The translations under genes were made by a program, and so were the position numbers. Source: Azospirillum sp. TSO22-1 (lineage in GTDB: Bacteria > Pseudomonadota > Alphaproteobacteria > Azospirillales > Azospirillaceae). Taken from it: a stretch of DNA of 36,836 nt. The stretch lies in NCBI RefSeq assembly GCF_003116015.1, contig NZ_LGQZ01000142.1, forward strand, positions 1 to 36,836, given 5' to 3'. The notes below the pieces were generated by a model. The model did not search any database. It was not told the DNA's origin and saw only the letters and a list, made by a program, of their open reading frames with translations. Shown in pieces: positions 1-9,050 of the stretch (positions are counted from its first letter, which is position 1; each line of letters starts with the position of its first letter).

Positions 1-103
1 GGCGGGGGCGTGGAGCCGGTGCCGAAGGCAACGAGCGCCGAAGGCGATCGTAGGCGGAGCGCGGTCGCCCGACTTGCGGGCGGCCGGTGGAGGGGCCCGC
101 TCG

Positions 104-204
104 AAGAGTGGGAGGGTGGGGGCTGCGGCGGAGGTGGCAGGCGTTGATTCTCGGGCAAGCCGCTGCCCCCACCCCAACCCTCCCCCGCCGGAGGCGGGGG
201 AGGG
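104..204. repeat. GC-rich palindromic intergenic repeat (copy A)
   Basis: The right end is a perfect 12-bp inverted repeat (178-189 and 193-204, loop GGA). Before it lies a second pair of complementary blocks, GGGTGGGGGC and GCCCCCACCC. The last 35 bases nearly match the repeat inside the propionyl-CoA synthase gene (12373-12491). The element ends 11 bases from the stop codon of the protease gene, so it may also act as its transcription terminator. I see no convincing gene in positions 1-215. Confidence 0.6.
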
Positions 205-215
205 CTTGACGAGCC

Positions 216-1799
216 TCAGCGCTCCGCCACCGCCGACGAGGTGGCCAGGGCCACGGCGCGCTGGTAGAGCTGCGGTTCGGCCAGCAGGCGCTTGGCGACC
301 TCGACGTCCAGCTCGGCGCCATGTTCCTTCCAGGGACAGGCCTCGCGCAGGCGGGTCAGCGCGGTCTCGTCGTTGGAGGCCTGGGCGCGCCAGCCGGCCA
401 GTTGCACCGCGTGCGGCCGGGCACCGCCGCCGCGCAGTTCCTCCACCAGCGAGTCGGCGGCGCGGCCGTCCACGCTGGTGCACACCATGGGCTGGACGCC
501 CTGGCGGTGCAGCGAGTAGCCGGCCGGGGTGTAGATGCGGCTCCAGGTCAGGAACAGCTCGCCGTCGTTGGGCAGGCGGGTGACCGTCTGCACGCTGCCC
601 TTGCCGTAGGAGGCGGAACCGACGACCACCGCCCGCCCGCTGTCCTGCAGCGCCGCGGCGACCACTTCGGCCGAACTGGCCGTGCGGGCGTCCACCAGCA
701 CCACCAGCGGCAGACCGTCGGCGACGTCGTCGGGCGCCGCTTCGAAGCGCTGGCGGCTGTCGGGGTGGCGGCCCTCGGTGGTGATGATGCGGCCGCGGCG
801 GATGAACAGGTCGGCCACCGCGACCGCCTGGTCGAGCAGCCCGCCGGGGTTGCCGCGCAGGTCGAGCACGATGCCGTGCGCCGCCGGCCCCAGCGCGGCG
901 CGCGCGTTCAGCACCGCCTCGCGCAGGTTGGCGACGGTGCCGGCGTTGAAGCGCTCCACCTTGATGATGGCGGTATGGGCGGTGATGGCGCTGGCCACCG
1001 TGTTGGGAACGACGCGTTCGCGGCGGACCGGCAGGCGGCGCGGACCCTGTCCGTCGCGCCCGACGGTGAGCAGCACCAGCGAGCCGGTCGGACCGCGCAG
1101 CCGTTCCGCCACCGCGGTTTCGTCGCCGCCGGCCGCGGCGCCGTCCACCGCCAGCAGCACGTCGCCGGGGCGGATGCCGGCGCGTTCGGCCGGTCCGTGC
1201 GATTCACTGACCAGCAGGCGGTCGCCGGCCGGCGTCAGCGCCAGCCCGACCCCGCCGTAGCCCTCGCGCTGCGCGCGCTCGCCGGTGGCGCGCTGCGCGC
1301 CGGTGTAGCGGGAGAAGCCGTCCAGTCCGCCGACCACCGCGTCGAAGACCGTCTGGTAGATCCGCTCCGCCGGTGCGGCGCGCAGCGCGACCGAGTGCAG
1401 GCGGGCGCGCTCCACCGCGCGGACGGTCAGATTGGCCCAGCCGGCGGCGTCGCCGGGCTTCGGCGCCGGCGCCTCGAAGGCGGAGGTGCCGGACACGTAC
1501 AGGCGTACGCTGTCCTTCTCGCGGCCGATGCTGATGGCGGGGTCGATGGTCGAGAGCGCCTTCAGCCCGTCGGTGCCGAGCTGGCGCAGGTCGACCGGCT
1601 GCAGATAGGCCTCGGCGATGCGGCCGTAACCCACGGAAAACACTTGTTCGCTGATCAGGCTTGGCGCCTCGGCGGCGGCCGGGGCGGCGAGGGCCTGCTT
1701 CGGCGCGTCGCCGGTGCAGCCGACCGCGAAGGCCAGGGCGGCCAGGGGGACGGCCAAGTGCCGCCGCAGCGATGCTGATCCGCGATGCCCGATACCCAT
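216..1799 (-). CDS. S41-family C-terminal processing peptidase, probable lipoprotein
   Basis: A 527-residue periplasmic serine protease of the CtpA/Prc (S41) family. The ATG at 1799 gives a signal-like N-terminus (a basic stretch, then a hydrophobic run) ending in AFAVGC, a plausible lipobox with the cysteine near residue 25. A PDZ domain follows at about 180-265 (YGGVGLALTP, then AGIRPGDVLLAVDG). The catalytic domain has the expected Ser-Lys dyad: Ser in TASSAE near 375 and Lys in SYGKGS near 400. The family cleaves the C-termini of periplasmic or envelope proteins; the substrate here cannot be read from sequence. It lies 152 bases downstream of rnr on the same strand, with its own possible leader. 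The open frame extends far upstream, but that part is a shadow of rnr. Confidence 0.9.
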   Translation of the reverse strand: MGIGHRGSASLRRHLAVPLAALAFAVGCTGDAPKQALAAPAAAEAPSLISEQVFSVGYGRIAEAYLQPVDLRQLGTDGLKALSTIDPAISIGREKDSVRLYVSGTSAFEAPAPKPGDAAGWANLTVRAVERARLHSVALRAAPAERIYQTVFDAVVGGLDGFSRYTGAQRATGERAQREGYGGVGLALTPAGDRLLVSESHGPAERAGIRPGDVLLAVDGAAAGGDETAVAERLRGPTGSLVLLTVGRDGQGPRRLPVRRERVVPNTVASAITAHTAIIKVERFNAGTVANLREAVLNARAALGPAAHGIVLDLRGNPGGLLDQAVAVADLFIRRGRIITTEGRHPDSRQRFEAAPDDVADGLPLVVLVDARTASSAEVVAAALQDSGRAVVVGSASYGKGSVQTVTRLPNDGELFLTWSRIYTPAGYSLHRQGVQPMVCTSVDGRAADSLVEELRGGGARPHAVQLAGWRAQASNDETALTRLREACPWKEHGAELDVEVAKRLLAEPQLYQRAVALATSSAVAER

Positions 1800-1820
1800 G
1801 ACGGCCGAACGCGCCTCCGC

Positions 1821-1844
1821 CCGTACGCCGGACCGCACGTACGG
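1821..1844. repeat. Short inverted repeat in the leader of the S41 protease gene
   Basis: CCGTACG at 1821-1827 and CGTACGG at 1838-1844 form a perfect 7-bp inverted repeat with a 10-base spacer, 22 bases before the protease ATG. It could be an operator or a leader hairpin. No regulator can be assigned. Confidence 0.3.
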
Positions 1845-1951
1845 CGGGCGACACGCCCGCACCGGTCCGACACACTTCGATGGGGGTATGGAATAGCACT
1901 TCCGGGAGGGCGCCGTGTTGCGCAATTTTTGGGTCGGCAGTGCCTCGTGCC

Positions 1952-4282
1952 CTATTTCCCACGTGATGTGGCGCGCCCGCCACGCTGTTTCGAATGAGCC
2001 CTGCGAACGGCGGATTTGCGCCCTCCGGAGGGCGTGTTGCCGGAATGCCACGGCAGATCGGCGCCCTCGCGGTCGAGCAGGGCGAACAGCGTGCTGCCGG
2101 TCAGCGGGTCGGCCTCCTTCACGGCGATCTTCACCGGCGCGCCCAGGCGGTACACCCGGCCCCAGCGTTCGCCGACCAGGGCGTGCTCGTGCTCCCGGTG
2201 CTCGTACGTGTCGTCGGGCAGGGTGCTGGCCGGCACGAGGCCGTCGGCGCCGCTCTCGTCGAGGCGGACGAATAGGCCGAAGCGGGTGACGCCGGTGATC
2301 CGCCCGCTGAAGGTCGCGCCGACGTGCGCGGACAGGAAGGATGCGGTGTAGCGGTCGATGGCGTCGCGCTCGGCCGCGGCGGCGCGGCGCTCGGTGAAGG
2401 AGATGTGCTCGGCGATGTCGGTCATCTGCGCCACCGCCGCGTCGTCCAGCACGCCGACGCCCAGCCGGTGCGCGCGGATCAGCGCCCGGTGCACGACCAG
2501 GTCGGCGTAACGGCGGATCGGCGAGGTGAAATGGGCGTAGCGGCGCAGCGCCAGCCCGAAATGCCCCAGGTTGTCCGGCGCGTACACCGCCTGCGCCTGC
2601 GAGCGAAGCACCACCTCGCTCACCAGCTGCGCCTCCGGCGTGCCGGCCGCCTTCCTGAGGATGCGGGTGAAATGGCCGGGGGTGAGGACCTGCCCCTTTG
2701 CGAGGCTGTAGCCGATCCCTTCCAGGAACTCGCGCAGCGCCTCCAGCTTGTCGGGGGCGGGCTGGTCGTGCACCCGGTACATGCAGGGCACGCCGGCCGC
2801 CTCCAGGCTCTCCGCCGCGGCGACGTTGGCGCAGATCATGAACTCCTCGATCAGCCTGTGGCTGTCCAGGCGCTCGCGCGGAGATATCTCCGCGACCCGG
2901 CCGAAATCGTCCAGCCGTACGCGCCGTTCCGGCAGGTCGAGGTCGAGCGTGCCGCGCTTCTCGCGCGCCGTCCATAGGCAGGCGTACGCCGCGTACAGGG
3001 GCGCGATGACGCCGGCCGCCAGGGGCTCGGTCGTGTCGTCCGGCCGGCCGTCGCGGGCGGCCTGCACCTGCTCGTAGGTCAGGCGGGCGGCGGAGCGCAT
3101 GAGGGCGCGCGTGAAGCGGTGCCGCTTCAGCGCCCCATCGGCGCCGATCCACAGATGCGCGGCGAGGCAGCCGCGATCCTCCTGCGGACGCAATGAGCAC
3201 AGGTCGTTGGACAGCGCCTCCGGCAGCATCGGCACGACGCGGTCGGGGAAGTAGCAGGAGTTGCCGCGCTCGAACGCCGCGCGGTCCAGCGCGGTGCCGG
3301 GGCGGACGTAGTAGGCGACGTCGGCGATGGCGACGATCAGGTGCCAGCCGCCCGGGTTGGCCGGGTCGTCGTCGGGCTCGGCGAACACCGCGTCGTCGAA
3401 GTCGCGGGCGTCGGCGCCGTCGATGGTGACCAGGGGGACGGCGCGCAGATCCTCGCGGTCGCCGAGTGGCGGCACCTTGGCGCGCTCCGCCTCGCGTTCG
3501 GCGGCGTGCGGGAAGAGGGTGGGCAGGCCGTGCGTGTGGATGGCGATCAGGCTCACGGACCGCGGCTCGGCGGTCGGGCCGATCACCTCCACCACCCGGC
3601 CCTGTGCGAGGCCGAGGCGGGTGGCCGGCAGCACGTCCACCAGCACCAAGTCGCCCTCCGCCGCGCCGGCGGCGTTGGCGGGCAGCACCAGCAACTCCGC
3701 CCTGTTGCGGCGGTCGGTGGGGACGACCCGGCCGCCGTCCGGCCCCAGGCGGTAGACGCCGAGGATCCGGCCGGTGGTGCCCTCCAGCCGGCGGATGGTG
3801 CGCGCCTCGTACAGGCGGTCGTTGAGGCGGGAGAGCTTCGCCAGCACGCGGTCCCCCTCAGCCAGCGCCGGGTGGCCCTTCTTCTCCGGCATCATGAAGA
3901 TGCGCGGCGGGGCGTCCTCGCCGGACCAAGTCAGCGGGCGGGCCAGCACCTCGCCGTCGGGATCGACGCCGGTGACTTCCAGGACGGCCACCTCCGGCAG
4001 GCTCTGCGGCGGCGCCATGCGCCGGCCGCGGCCGCGCTCGACGGCGCCGTCGGCTTCCAGGTCCTTCAGCAGATCCTTGAGGCGTTCCCGGTCGGCGCTG
4101 CCGCCCAGCTTGAAGGCGCGGGCGATCTCTCGCTTGCCGACCGGCACGCTGCTCTGGCGGATGAAGGCGAGGACGGCGTCCTTGGTGGGGAAGGGGGGCA
4201 ACGGGCGATCCGGCGGTGGGAAAAGGTGCTCGGGAAGGTATGGGCAGACGACGCGGATTCCAACGCCCAATGGCCGCCACAT
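1952..4282 (-). CDS. rnr: Ribonuclease R (3'-5' exoribonuclease, RNB family)
   Basis: A processive 3'-5' exoribonuclease that degrades structured RNA. In order: an N-terminal winged helix (about 25-85, KREIARAF), cold-shock OB folds, the RNB catalytic domain with the acidic metal-binding motif DGADARDFDDAVFAE, an S1 domain (FSGRITGVTRFGLFVRL), and a short basic tail. At 776 residues it fits the bacterial RNase R size. The start is uncertain: the ATG at 4282 precedes an atypical stretch (WRPLGVGIRVV), and family-like sequence begins only at LPPFPTKDAV, so a downstream non-ATG start near 4200 is possible. A frame-preserving ATG at 4342 also exists but would overlap the divergent gene. The divergent gene starts 16-40 bases away, so both promoters must overlap. 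Confidence 0.93.
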   Translation of the reverse strand: MWRPLGVGIRVVCPYLPEHLFPPPDRPLPPFPTKDAVLAFIRQSSVPVGKREIARAFKLGGSADRERLKDLLKDLEADGAVERGRGRRMAPPQSLPEVAVLEVTGVDPDGEVLARPLTWSGEDAPPRIFMMPEKKGHPALAEGDRVLAKLSRLNDRLYEARTIRRLEGTTGRILGVYRLGPDGGRVVPTDRRNRAELLVLPANAAGAAEGDLVLVDVLPATRLGLAQGRVVEVIGPTAEPRSVSLIAIHTHGLPTLFPHAAEREAERAKVPPLGDREDLRAVPLVTIDGADARDFDDAVFAEPDDDPANPGGWHLIVAIADVAYYVRPGTALDRAAFERGNSCYFPDRVVPMLPEALSNDLCSLRPQEDRGCLAAHLWIGADGALKRHRFTRALMRSAARLTYEQVQAARDGRPDDTTEPLAAGVIAPLYAAYACLWTAREKRGTLDLDLPERRVRLDDFGRVAEISPRERLDSHRLIEEFMICANVAAAESLEAAGVPCMYRVHDQPAPDKLEALREFLEGIGYSLAKGQVLTPGHFTRILRKAAGTPEAQLVSEVVLRSQAQAVYAPDNLGHFGLALRRYAHFTSPIRRYADLVVHRALIRAHRLGVGVLDDAAVAQMTDIAEHISFTERRAAAAERDAIDRYTASFLSAHVGATFSGRITGVTRFGLFVRLDESGADGLVPASTLPDDTYEHREHEHALVGERWGRVYRLGAPVKIAVKEADPLTGSTLFALLDREGADLPWHSGNTPSGGRKSAVRRAHSKQRGGRATSRGK

Positions 4283-4322
4283 TGCTAAGCGTCCAGTGAT
4301 GCGTTCCGACGGGGTCGAGAAA

Positions 4323-4964
4323 ATGCTGCGCCGCTTCGCCATTGCCCTCCTGTGCGTGCCGATCGCCTACGCTGTCGCGGCCCTGACGTTGCCGCTGATC
4401 CCCGCATCCGGTGAGCCGGCGGCGACCGGGGACGTGGAAATCTTCGTCTGCACCAATGGCGTGCACACCGATCTGATGCTTCCGGCGACGACCGGCGTCA
4501 TGGACTGGACCGCGGTGTTGCTGCGCCCGGACTTTCCCCTGGCCGATCCAGGGGCGTCGCATGTGGCGTTCGGTTGGGGCGATCAGGCGTTCTACCTGGA
4601 AACCCGCCGTTGGGCGGACGTGAAGCCGCACACCGTTTGGCGGGCGGTGTTCGGGGGCGGGCCGAGCGTCATCCACGCGCAGTACCGGCCCTCGCCGGCC
4701 GGCAGCCCGGATTGCGGACGGCTGATGCTGGGGGAGGGGCAGTACGGCCGCCTGGCCGCGTTCGTCCGCGCCACGTTCCAAGAGCCCGTGCAGCCGCTGC
4801 TCGGCGCCAGCTACGCGGGCGACGACCGCTTCTATCCGGCGGTGGGGACGTACAGCCCGTTCGACACGTGCAATCAATGGACCGCCCGCGCGCTCAAGGC
4901 GGCGGGCGTGACCATGGGCGTGTGGACGCCGTTGGAGAGCGGGGTGATGCGCTGGGTCCGCTAG
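4323..4964 (+). CDS. DUF2459 / TIGR02117 family protein
   Basis: A 213-residue protein of the conserved DUF2459 family (TIGR02117, known from urease-gene neighbourhoods; no biochemical role established to my knowledge). The N-terminus MLRRFAIALLCVPIAYAVAA is a single membrane anchor or uncleaved signal. Conserved-looking blocks are CTNGVHTDLMLP, HVAFGWGDQAFYLET and DTCNQWTARALKAAG near the C-terminus; the Cys and His residues in these blocks resemble those of papain-like amidase folds, but that is only a thought. The ATG at 4299 is in frame as well (8 more residues). I prefer 4323 because it places the positive and hydrophobic segments in signal order. Its stop overlaps the end of the convergent small gene by four bases. 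Confidence 0.85.
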   Translation: MLRRFAIALLCVPIAYAVAALTLPLIPASGEPAATGDVEIFVCTNGVHTDLMLPATTGVMDWTAVLLRPDFPLADPGASHVAFGWGDQAFYLETRRWADVKPHTVWRAVFGGGPSVIHAQYRPSPAGSPDCGRLMLGEGQYGRLAAFVRATFQEPVQPLLGASYAGDDRFYPAVGTYSPFDTCNQWTARALKAAGVTMGVWTPLESGVMRWVR

Positions 4965-5200
4965 CGGTCCTTGAACACCCGCATGAACCGCGCCGCCCGC
5001 GCCATCCGGCGGGCTTCATGGGCGATGCTGCGATCGCCCTCGCGTTCCAGGGTGCCGACCAGCCGGCCCTGGGCGTCGCGGATGACGATTCCCTCGTCGC
5101 GCGGCACGGTGAGGTCGGCGAGCAGCTCGGCCCGGCGGTTGTGGGCGCTGAGGACAATGGTGGCGATCGACGCGGCGATCAGACTGGCAAGCAGGCGCAT
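4961..5200 (-). CDS. Small membrane-anchored hypothetical protein
   Basis: A 79-residue protein with one N-terminal hydrophobic helix (LLASLIAASIATIVLSA) and a charged, arginine-rich tail. The middle segment GIVIRDAQGRLVGTLERE resembles a small beta-hairpin domain; I do not recognise the family. An in-frame ATG lies 12 bases upstream at 5212, but the chosen ATG at 5200 has GGAGG six bases before it, a proper ribosome-binding site. The gene converges on the DUF2459 gene and their stop codons overlap (4961-4964). Confidence 0.6.
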   Translation of the reverse strand: MRLLASLIAASIATIVLSAHNRRAELLADLTVPRDEGIVIRDAQGRLVGTLEREGDRSIAHEARRMARAARFMRVFKDR

Positions 5201-5263
5201 GGCGGCCTCCATGGGGTGATGGATCCCGCGAGCGTGCCCGAACCGAACAGGCGATTCTGTGGT

Positions 5264-6067
5264 CTAGCTCACGGGAACCGGCTGGCCGTCGCGCAGCGCC
5301 TCGTAGGCGGCCTGGACGGTCTCGGCGCCGTACTTGCGCTCCAGCCGGCGCACGGTGAAGTGGCCGCGCGCCACGTCCTGGAAGTGGTCGATGAAGGCGA
5401 GGTTGACCAGCGCCCCGCCGGCCGCGCCGATGACCGGCACCGCCTGCATGGCGAACTTCTGCCCGACGGTGACGCCGAAGCGCGCGGCGATGCCGCCGAG
5501 GAAGCGCACCACCACCGGCGCCCCCTCGGCGATGAAGCCGCGCTCGGCGATCACCTGCGCCGCCTGCGCCATGGTGCGGGCCAGCGCGCCGCGCACAGCG
5601 AAATAGCCGGCGTCCATGGCGTCGTCGCTCTCCGACCGGCCGCCCAGCGCGAAGACCTGCAGGCAGGCCAGCGCGGTTTCCGGGCTGTGCAGCTCCTCGC
5701 CCTCGCAGCGCGCGATGTCGGCAATGGAGCGCAGCATGATGGTGGTGGAGATCGGCAGTTCGATCACCAGCGCCGGCAGGCCGAACAGCCCGCCCATGGC
5801 GCCCGACAGCCCGACCGCCGACTTGTGCAGCCGATCCGCCGGGCCGCCGGTCTGGCCGCGCATGGTGGCGAGCGCGACCTGCAACGCCTTCTCCAGCGCC
5901 GTGCTGGTGGCTTTGGTGATGACGGCCCTGGCCTTCTCCGGCAGCACGCCGCCGAGCATCTCCACCGGCGCCCCCACCATCGAGGCGAGGCGGGCGGCGA
6001 GGCTCGGATTCTCCAGGCGCTGCACGGCGACGCGCAGCTCCTCCAGGTCGTCGACGGCGATGGTCAT
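5264..6067 (-). CDS. EcsC family protein
   Basis: A 267-residue protein matching the EcsC family, named after the third gene of the Bacillus ecs transporter cluster; its function in proteobacteria is not established. Recognisable features are the Gly/Ala-rich amphipathic stretches (LSGAMGGLFGLPALVIELP, VPVIGAAGGALVNLAFIDHF) and the conserved STTIMLRSIADIAR and YFAVRGALA blocks. These suggest a membrane-associated helical protein. The ATG at 6067 is chosen because the sequence before it (SCAPPHFGGP) is not family-like and a purine-rich GGGGG lies just upstream. It follows topA by about 160 bases on the same strand, separated by a strong inverted repeat, so it probably has its own transcript. 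Confidence 0.85.
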   Translation of the reverse strand: MTIAVDDLEELRVAVQRLENPSLAARLASMVGAPVEMLGGVLPEKARAVITKATSTALEKALQVALATMRGQTGGPADRLHKSAVGLSGAMGGLFGLPALVIELPISTTIMLRSIADIARCEGEELHSPETALACLQVFALGGRSESDDAMDAGYFAVRGALARTMAQAAQVIAERGFIAEGAPVVVRFLGGIAARFGVTVGQKFAMQAVPVIGAAGGALVNLAFIDHFQDVARGHFTVRRLERKYGAETVQAAYEALRDGQPVPVS

Positions 6068-6130
6068 CGGGCCCCCAAAGTGCGGTGGGGCGCAGGACCG
6101 GAGGGAGATCCTCGCGATGCGGGGCTTTAC

Positions 6131-6195
6131 CACAGAGACACAGAGGCACAGAGAAACATGGGGATTTTCTTCCTCTGTGTCTCCGCGCCTCTGTG
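6131..6195. repeat. Long imperfect inverted repeat between topA and the EcsC gene
   Basis: Two 23-base arms (6131-6153 and 6173-6195) built from CACAGAG units surround a 19-base loop. Only four of the 23 positions mismatch, and all are A/G transitions, which allow G-U pairs in one transcript orientation. The composition (CACAGAGG units, AT-richer loop) is unlike the surrounding DNA. It lies 31 bases past the topA stop and may serve as its terminator. Confidence 0.7.
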
Positions 6196-6226
6196 TTTCA
6201 TCGCCGCCTTGGCGAGGTTTTCCCCT

Positions 6227-9010
6227 TTATGCCTGCACCCGCTTCTTGGCCGGCGCCTTCGGCTTGTCGGTGTTGGCGGCGGCCTTCTTCGTGGTCGACG
6301 CCTTGGCGGCGGTCTTGGTTCCCGCCTTCGCCTTCGTGGGCGCCTTGGGAGCCGCCTTCTTCTCCTCGGCCGGAGCCTCCGCCTCGGCAGGCGCCTTGCC
6401 CTTCTTGGCGGCGTCCTTGGCCTCCTTGGCGGCCAGGAGTTCCAGCCCCTGGGCCAGCGTCAGCGTCGCCGCGTCGGTCCCCTTGGGGATCGACGCGTAG
6501 AGCGAGCCGTGCTTGACATACGGGCCGAAGCGGCCGGAGCCGGTGGTCACCGGCTTGCCGGTCTTCGGGTGGTTGCCCAGCGCCACCGCCGGGGTGCTGG
6601 CCTTCTTCGCCGCCTCGCCCAGCAGGTCCACCGCCCGGTTCATGCCGACGGTCAGCACGTCGTCGTCGGGGGTGAGCGACTTGTACATGGTGCCGTGCTT
6701 CAGGTACGGGCCGAAGCGGCCGATACCCGCCTGGATCTCCTGCCCGGTCTCCGGGTGGTTGCCCACCACGCGCGGCAGCGCCAGCAGGGCCAGCGCCGTC
6801 TCCAGCTCGATATCGGCCGGCGCCATGCCGCGCGGCAGCGAGACGCGCTTCGGCTTCGGCGTGTCGTCCTTGGCCTTCTTCGGCTTTTTGCCGCTCTTGG
6901 CCTTCTCTTCTTCGGCGGCCTTCTTTTCCTCGGCCTGCTTCTCCTCATGGCCGCGCGGCGGGCCGAGCTGGACGTAGACGCCGTAGGGGCCGCGGCGGAC
7001 GGTGACCGGCAGGCCGGTCTCCGGGTCGTCGCCGAGGTCGCGCGGGCCCTCCTGCTCCTGGCCGTTCTCGTCGTTGGCGACGGCCAGCGGTCTCGTGTAG
7101 CGGCACTCCGGGTAGTTGTTGCAGCCGATGAAGGCGCCGTTCTTGCCGAGCTTGAGGCCCAGCCGCCCCTTGCCGCACTGCGGGCAGACCCGCGGGTCCA
7201 CCCCGCCGTTGCCCGAGCCGGCCGGGAAGAAGTGCTGGCCCAGCTCCTCGTCGAGCGCGGTCAGCACCTGGGTGATGGTCAGGTCCTTGGTGCCCTCGAC
7301 GGCGCCGGAGAACGCCCTCCAGAACTCGCGCAGCACCGTCTTCCAGTCGATCCGCCCGCCGGACACCTCGTCCAGCTGGTTCTCCAGGTCGGCGGTGAAG
7401 TTGTACTCCACGTACCGGTTGAAGAAGTTCTTCAGGAACGCGGTGACCAGCCGGCCGCGGTCGGACGGCTCGAACCGGCGCTTATCCAGGCGCACGTATT
7501 CGCGGTCCTGCAGCACCTGCAGGATCGAGGCGTAGGTGGAGGGGCGGCCGATGCCCAACTCCTCCAGCTTCTTCACCAGACTCGCCTCGGTGTAGCGCGG
7601 CGGCGGCTGGGTGAAGTGCTGGGCGGGCTCGATGGGGCCGCGGGTCAGGGCGTCGCGCTCGGCCATGGCGGGCAGGCGGCGGTCCTGGTCGTCGTCCGCC
7701 GCGTCGTCCTTGTCCTCCTGGTAGACGCGCATGAAGCCGTCGAACACCAGGATCGAGCCGGAGGCCCGCAGCACGACGTCCTTTGTCGTCGACGCCAGGT
7801 CCACCGAGACCTGGTCGAGCACCGCGCTTTCCATCTGCGAGGCCAGCGTGCGCTTCCAGATCAGCTCGTAGAGGCGCAGCTCGTCCTTCTCCAGGTAGGC
7901 GGAGACCACCTCCGGGCGGCGGAACAGGTCGGTCGGGCGGATCGCCTCATGCGCCTCCTGGGCGTTCTTGGCGGCGGTCTTGTAGACGCGGGGCGCGGCC
8001 GGGACGTACTTCTCACCCCAATGCTCGCCGATCAGGCGGCGCGAGGCCTCGATGGCCTCCTGCGACAGCGTGACGCCGTCGGTACGCATGTAGGTGATGA
8101 GGCCGACCGTCTCGCCGCCGATGTCCACGCCCTCGTACAGCTTCTGCGCGAGGCGCATGGTGCGCGTCGCCCCGAAGCCCAGCTTGCGCGATGCCTCCTG
8201 CTGCAGGGTCGAGGTGGTGAACGGCGCGTACGGGTTGCGGCGCACCTGCCGGCGCTCGACCGACGAGACCGTGTAGCTGGCCGCCGCCTTGATCTTGACG
8301 ACCGCCTTGTCGGCCGCGTCCTTGTTGGGCAGGCCGAACTTGTCGAGCTTCTTGCCGTCGAGCTGCGTCAGCGATGCGTTGAAGGCGGCGCCGGCCGGCG
8401 TGGTGAAGCCGACGTCGATGCTCCAGTACTCCTGGGGGCGGAACGCCTCGATCTCGGCTTCCCGCTCGCACACCAGCCGCAAGGCCACCGACTGCACGCG
8501 GCCCGCGGACTTGGAGCCCGGCAGCTTGCGCCACAGCACCGGCGACAGCGTGAAGCCCACCAGATAGTCCAGCGCGCGGCGCGCCAGATAGGCGTCGACC
8601 AGCTCGCGGCTCACGTCGCGCGGCGCCTTGAGGGCGGCCTGCACGGCGTTCTTGGTGATCTCGTTGAAGGTGATGCGCTGCACCTCGACCTTGTCGGACA
8701 GGCGCTTTTCCTTCAGCAGCTCCGACAGGTGCCAGGCGATGGCCTCTCCCTCGCGATCCGGGTCGGTGGCGAGGTAGACGCGCTTGGCGCCCTTGACCGC
8801 CTTGGCGATCTCGTCGATGTGGCGCCTGGAGCGGTCGCCCAGCTCCCACTCCATGGCGAAGTCCTCGTCCGGCCGCACCGAGCCGTCGCGCGCCGGAAGG
8901 TCGCGCACGTGCCCGAAGCTGGCCAGGACGGTGAAGTCGTCGCCCAGGTACTTGTTGATGGTCTTCGCCTTGGCCGGCGACTCGACGATGACGACGTTGC
9001 TGCCCGTCAA
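6227..9010 (-). CDS. topA: DNA topoisomerase I (type IA)
   Basis: A 927-residue enzyme that relaxes negative supercoils. It begins with the Toprim domain (VVIVESPAKAKTINKYLG, then TDPDREGEAIAWHL). The catalytic tyrosine sits in LITYMRTDG near residue 306. One C4 zinc ribbon is seen near 608-640 (CPQCGKGRLG and CNNYPECRY), followed by three C-terminal Toprim_C-type repeats (GPYGVYVQLG, GRFGPYLKHG, GRFGPYVKHG) and a Lys/Ala-rich tail of about 90 residues, as is common in alphaproteobacteria. The start codon is TTG at 9010, preceded by GAGGGG; no ATG fits. It lies 40 bases after dprA on the same strand, the usual dprA-topA pair. Confidence 0.97.
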   Translation of the reverse strand: MTGSNVVIVESPAKAKTINKYLGDDFTVLASFGHVRDLPARDGSVRPDEDFAMEWELGDRSRRHIDEIAKAVKGAKRVYLATDPDREGEAIAWHLSELLKEKRLSDKVEVQRITFNEITKNAVQAALKAPRDVSRELVDAYLARRALDYLVGFTLSPVLWRKLPGSKSAGRVQSVALRLVCEREAEIEAFRPQEYWSIDVGFTTPAGAAFNASLTQLDGKKLDKFGLPNKDAADKAVVKIKAAASYTVSSVERRQVRRNPYAPFTTSTLQQEASRKLGFGATRTMRLAQKLYEGVDIGGETVGLITYMRTDGVTLSQEAIEASRRLIGEHWGEKYVPAAPRVYKTAAKNAQEAHEAIRPTDLFRRPEVVSAYLEKDELRLYELIWKRTLASQMESAVLDQVSVDLASTTKDVVLRASGSILVFDGFMRVYQEDKDDAADDDQDRRLPAMAERDALTRGPIEPAQHFTQPPPRYTEASLVKKLEELGIGRPSTYASILQVLQDREYVRLDKRRFEPSDRGRLVTAFLKNFFNRYVEYNFTADLENQLDEVSGGRIDWKTVLREFWRAFSGAVEGTKDLTITQVLTALDEELGQHFFPAGSGNGGVDPRVCPQCGKGRLGLKLGKNGAFIGCNNYPECRYTRPLAVANDENGQEQEGPRDLGDDPETGLPVTVRRGPYGVYVQLGPPRGHEEKQAEEKKAAEEEKAKSGKKPKKAKDDTPKPKRVSLPRGMAPADIELETALALLALPRVVGNHPETGQEIQAGIGRFGPYLKHGTMYKSLTPDDDVLTVGMNRAVDLLGEAAKKASTPAVALGNHPKTGKPVTTGSGRFGPYVKHGSLYASIPKGTDAATLTLAQGLELLAAKEAKDAAKKGKAPAEAEAPAEEKKAAPKAPTKAKAGTKTAAKASTTKKAAANTDKPKAPAKKRVQA

Positions 9011-9050
9011 GAGCCCCTCGCCCCGATGCTGCCTCGTGTGGAACCGGCTG

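Noticed and set aside
321..1778. Long plus-strand open frame opposite the S41 protease
   Set aside because: High GC opens shadow frames; its Arg/Ala/Gly/His-rich translation resembles no family, while the minus-strand frame has PDZ and Ser-Lys motifs.
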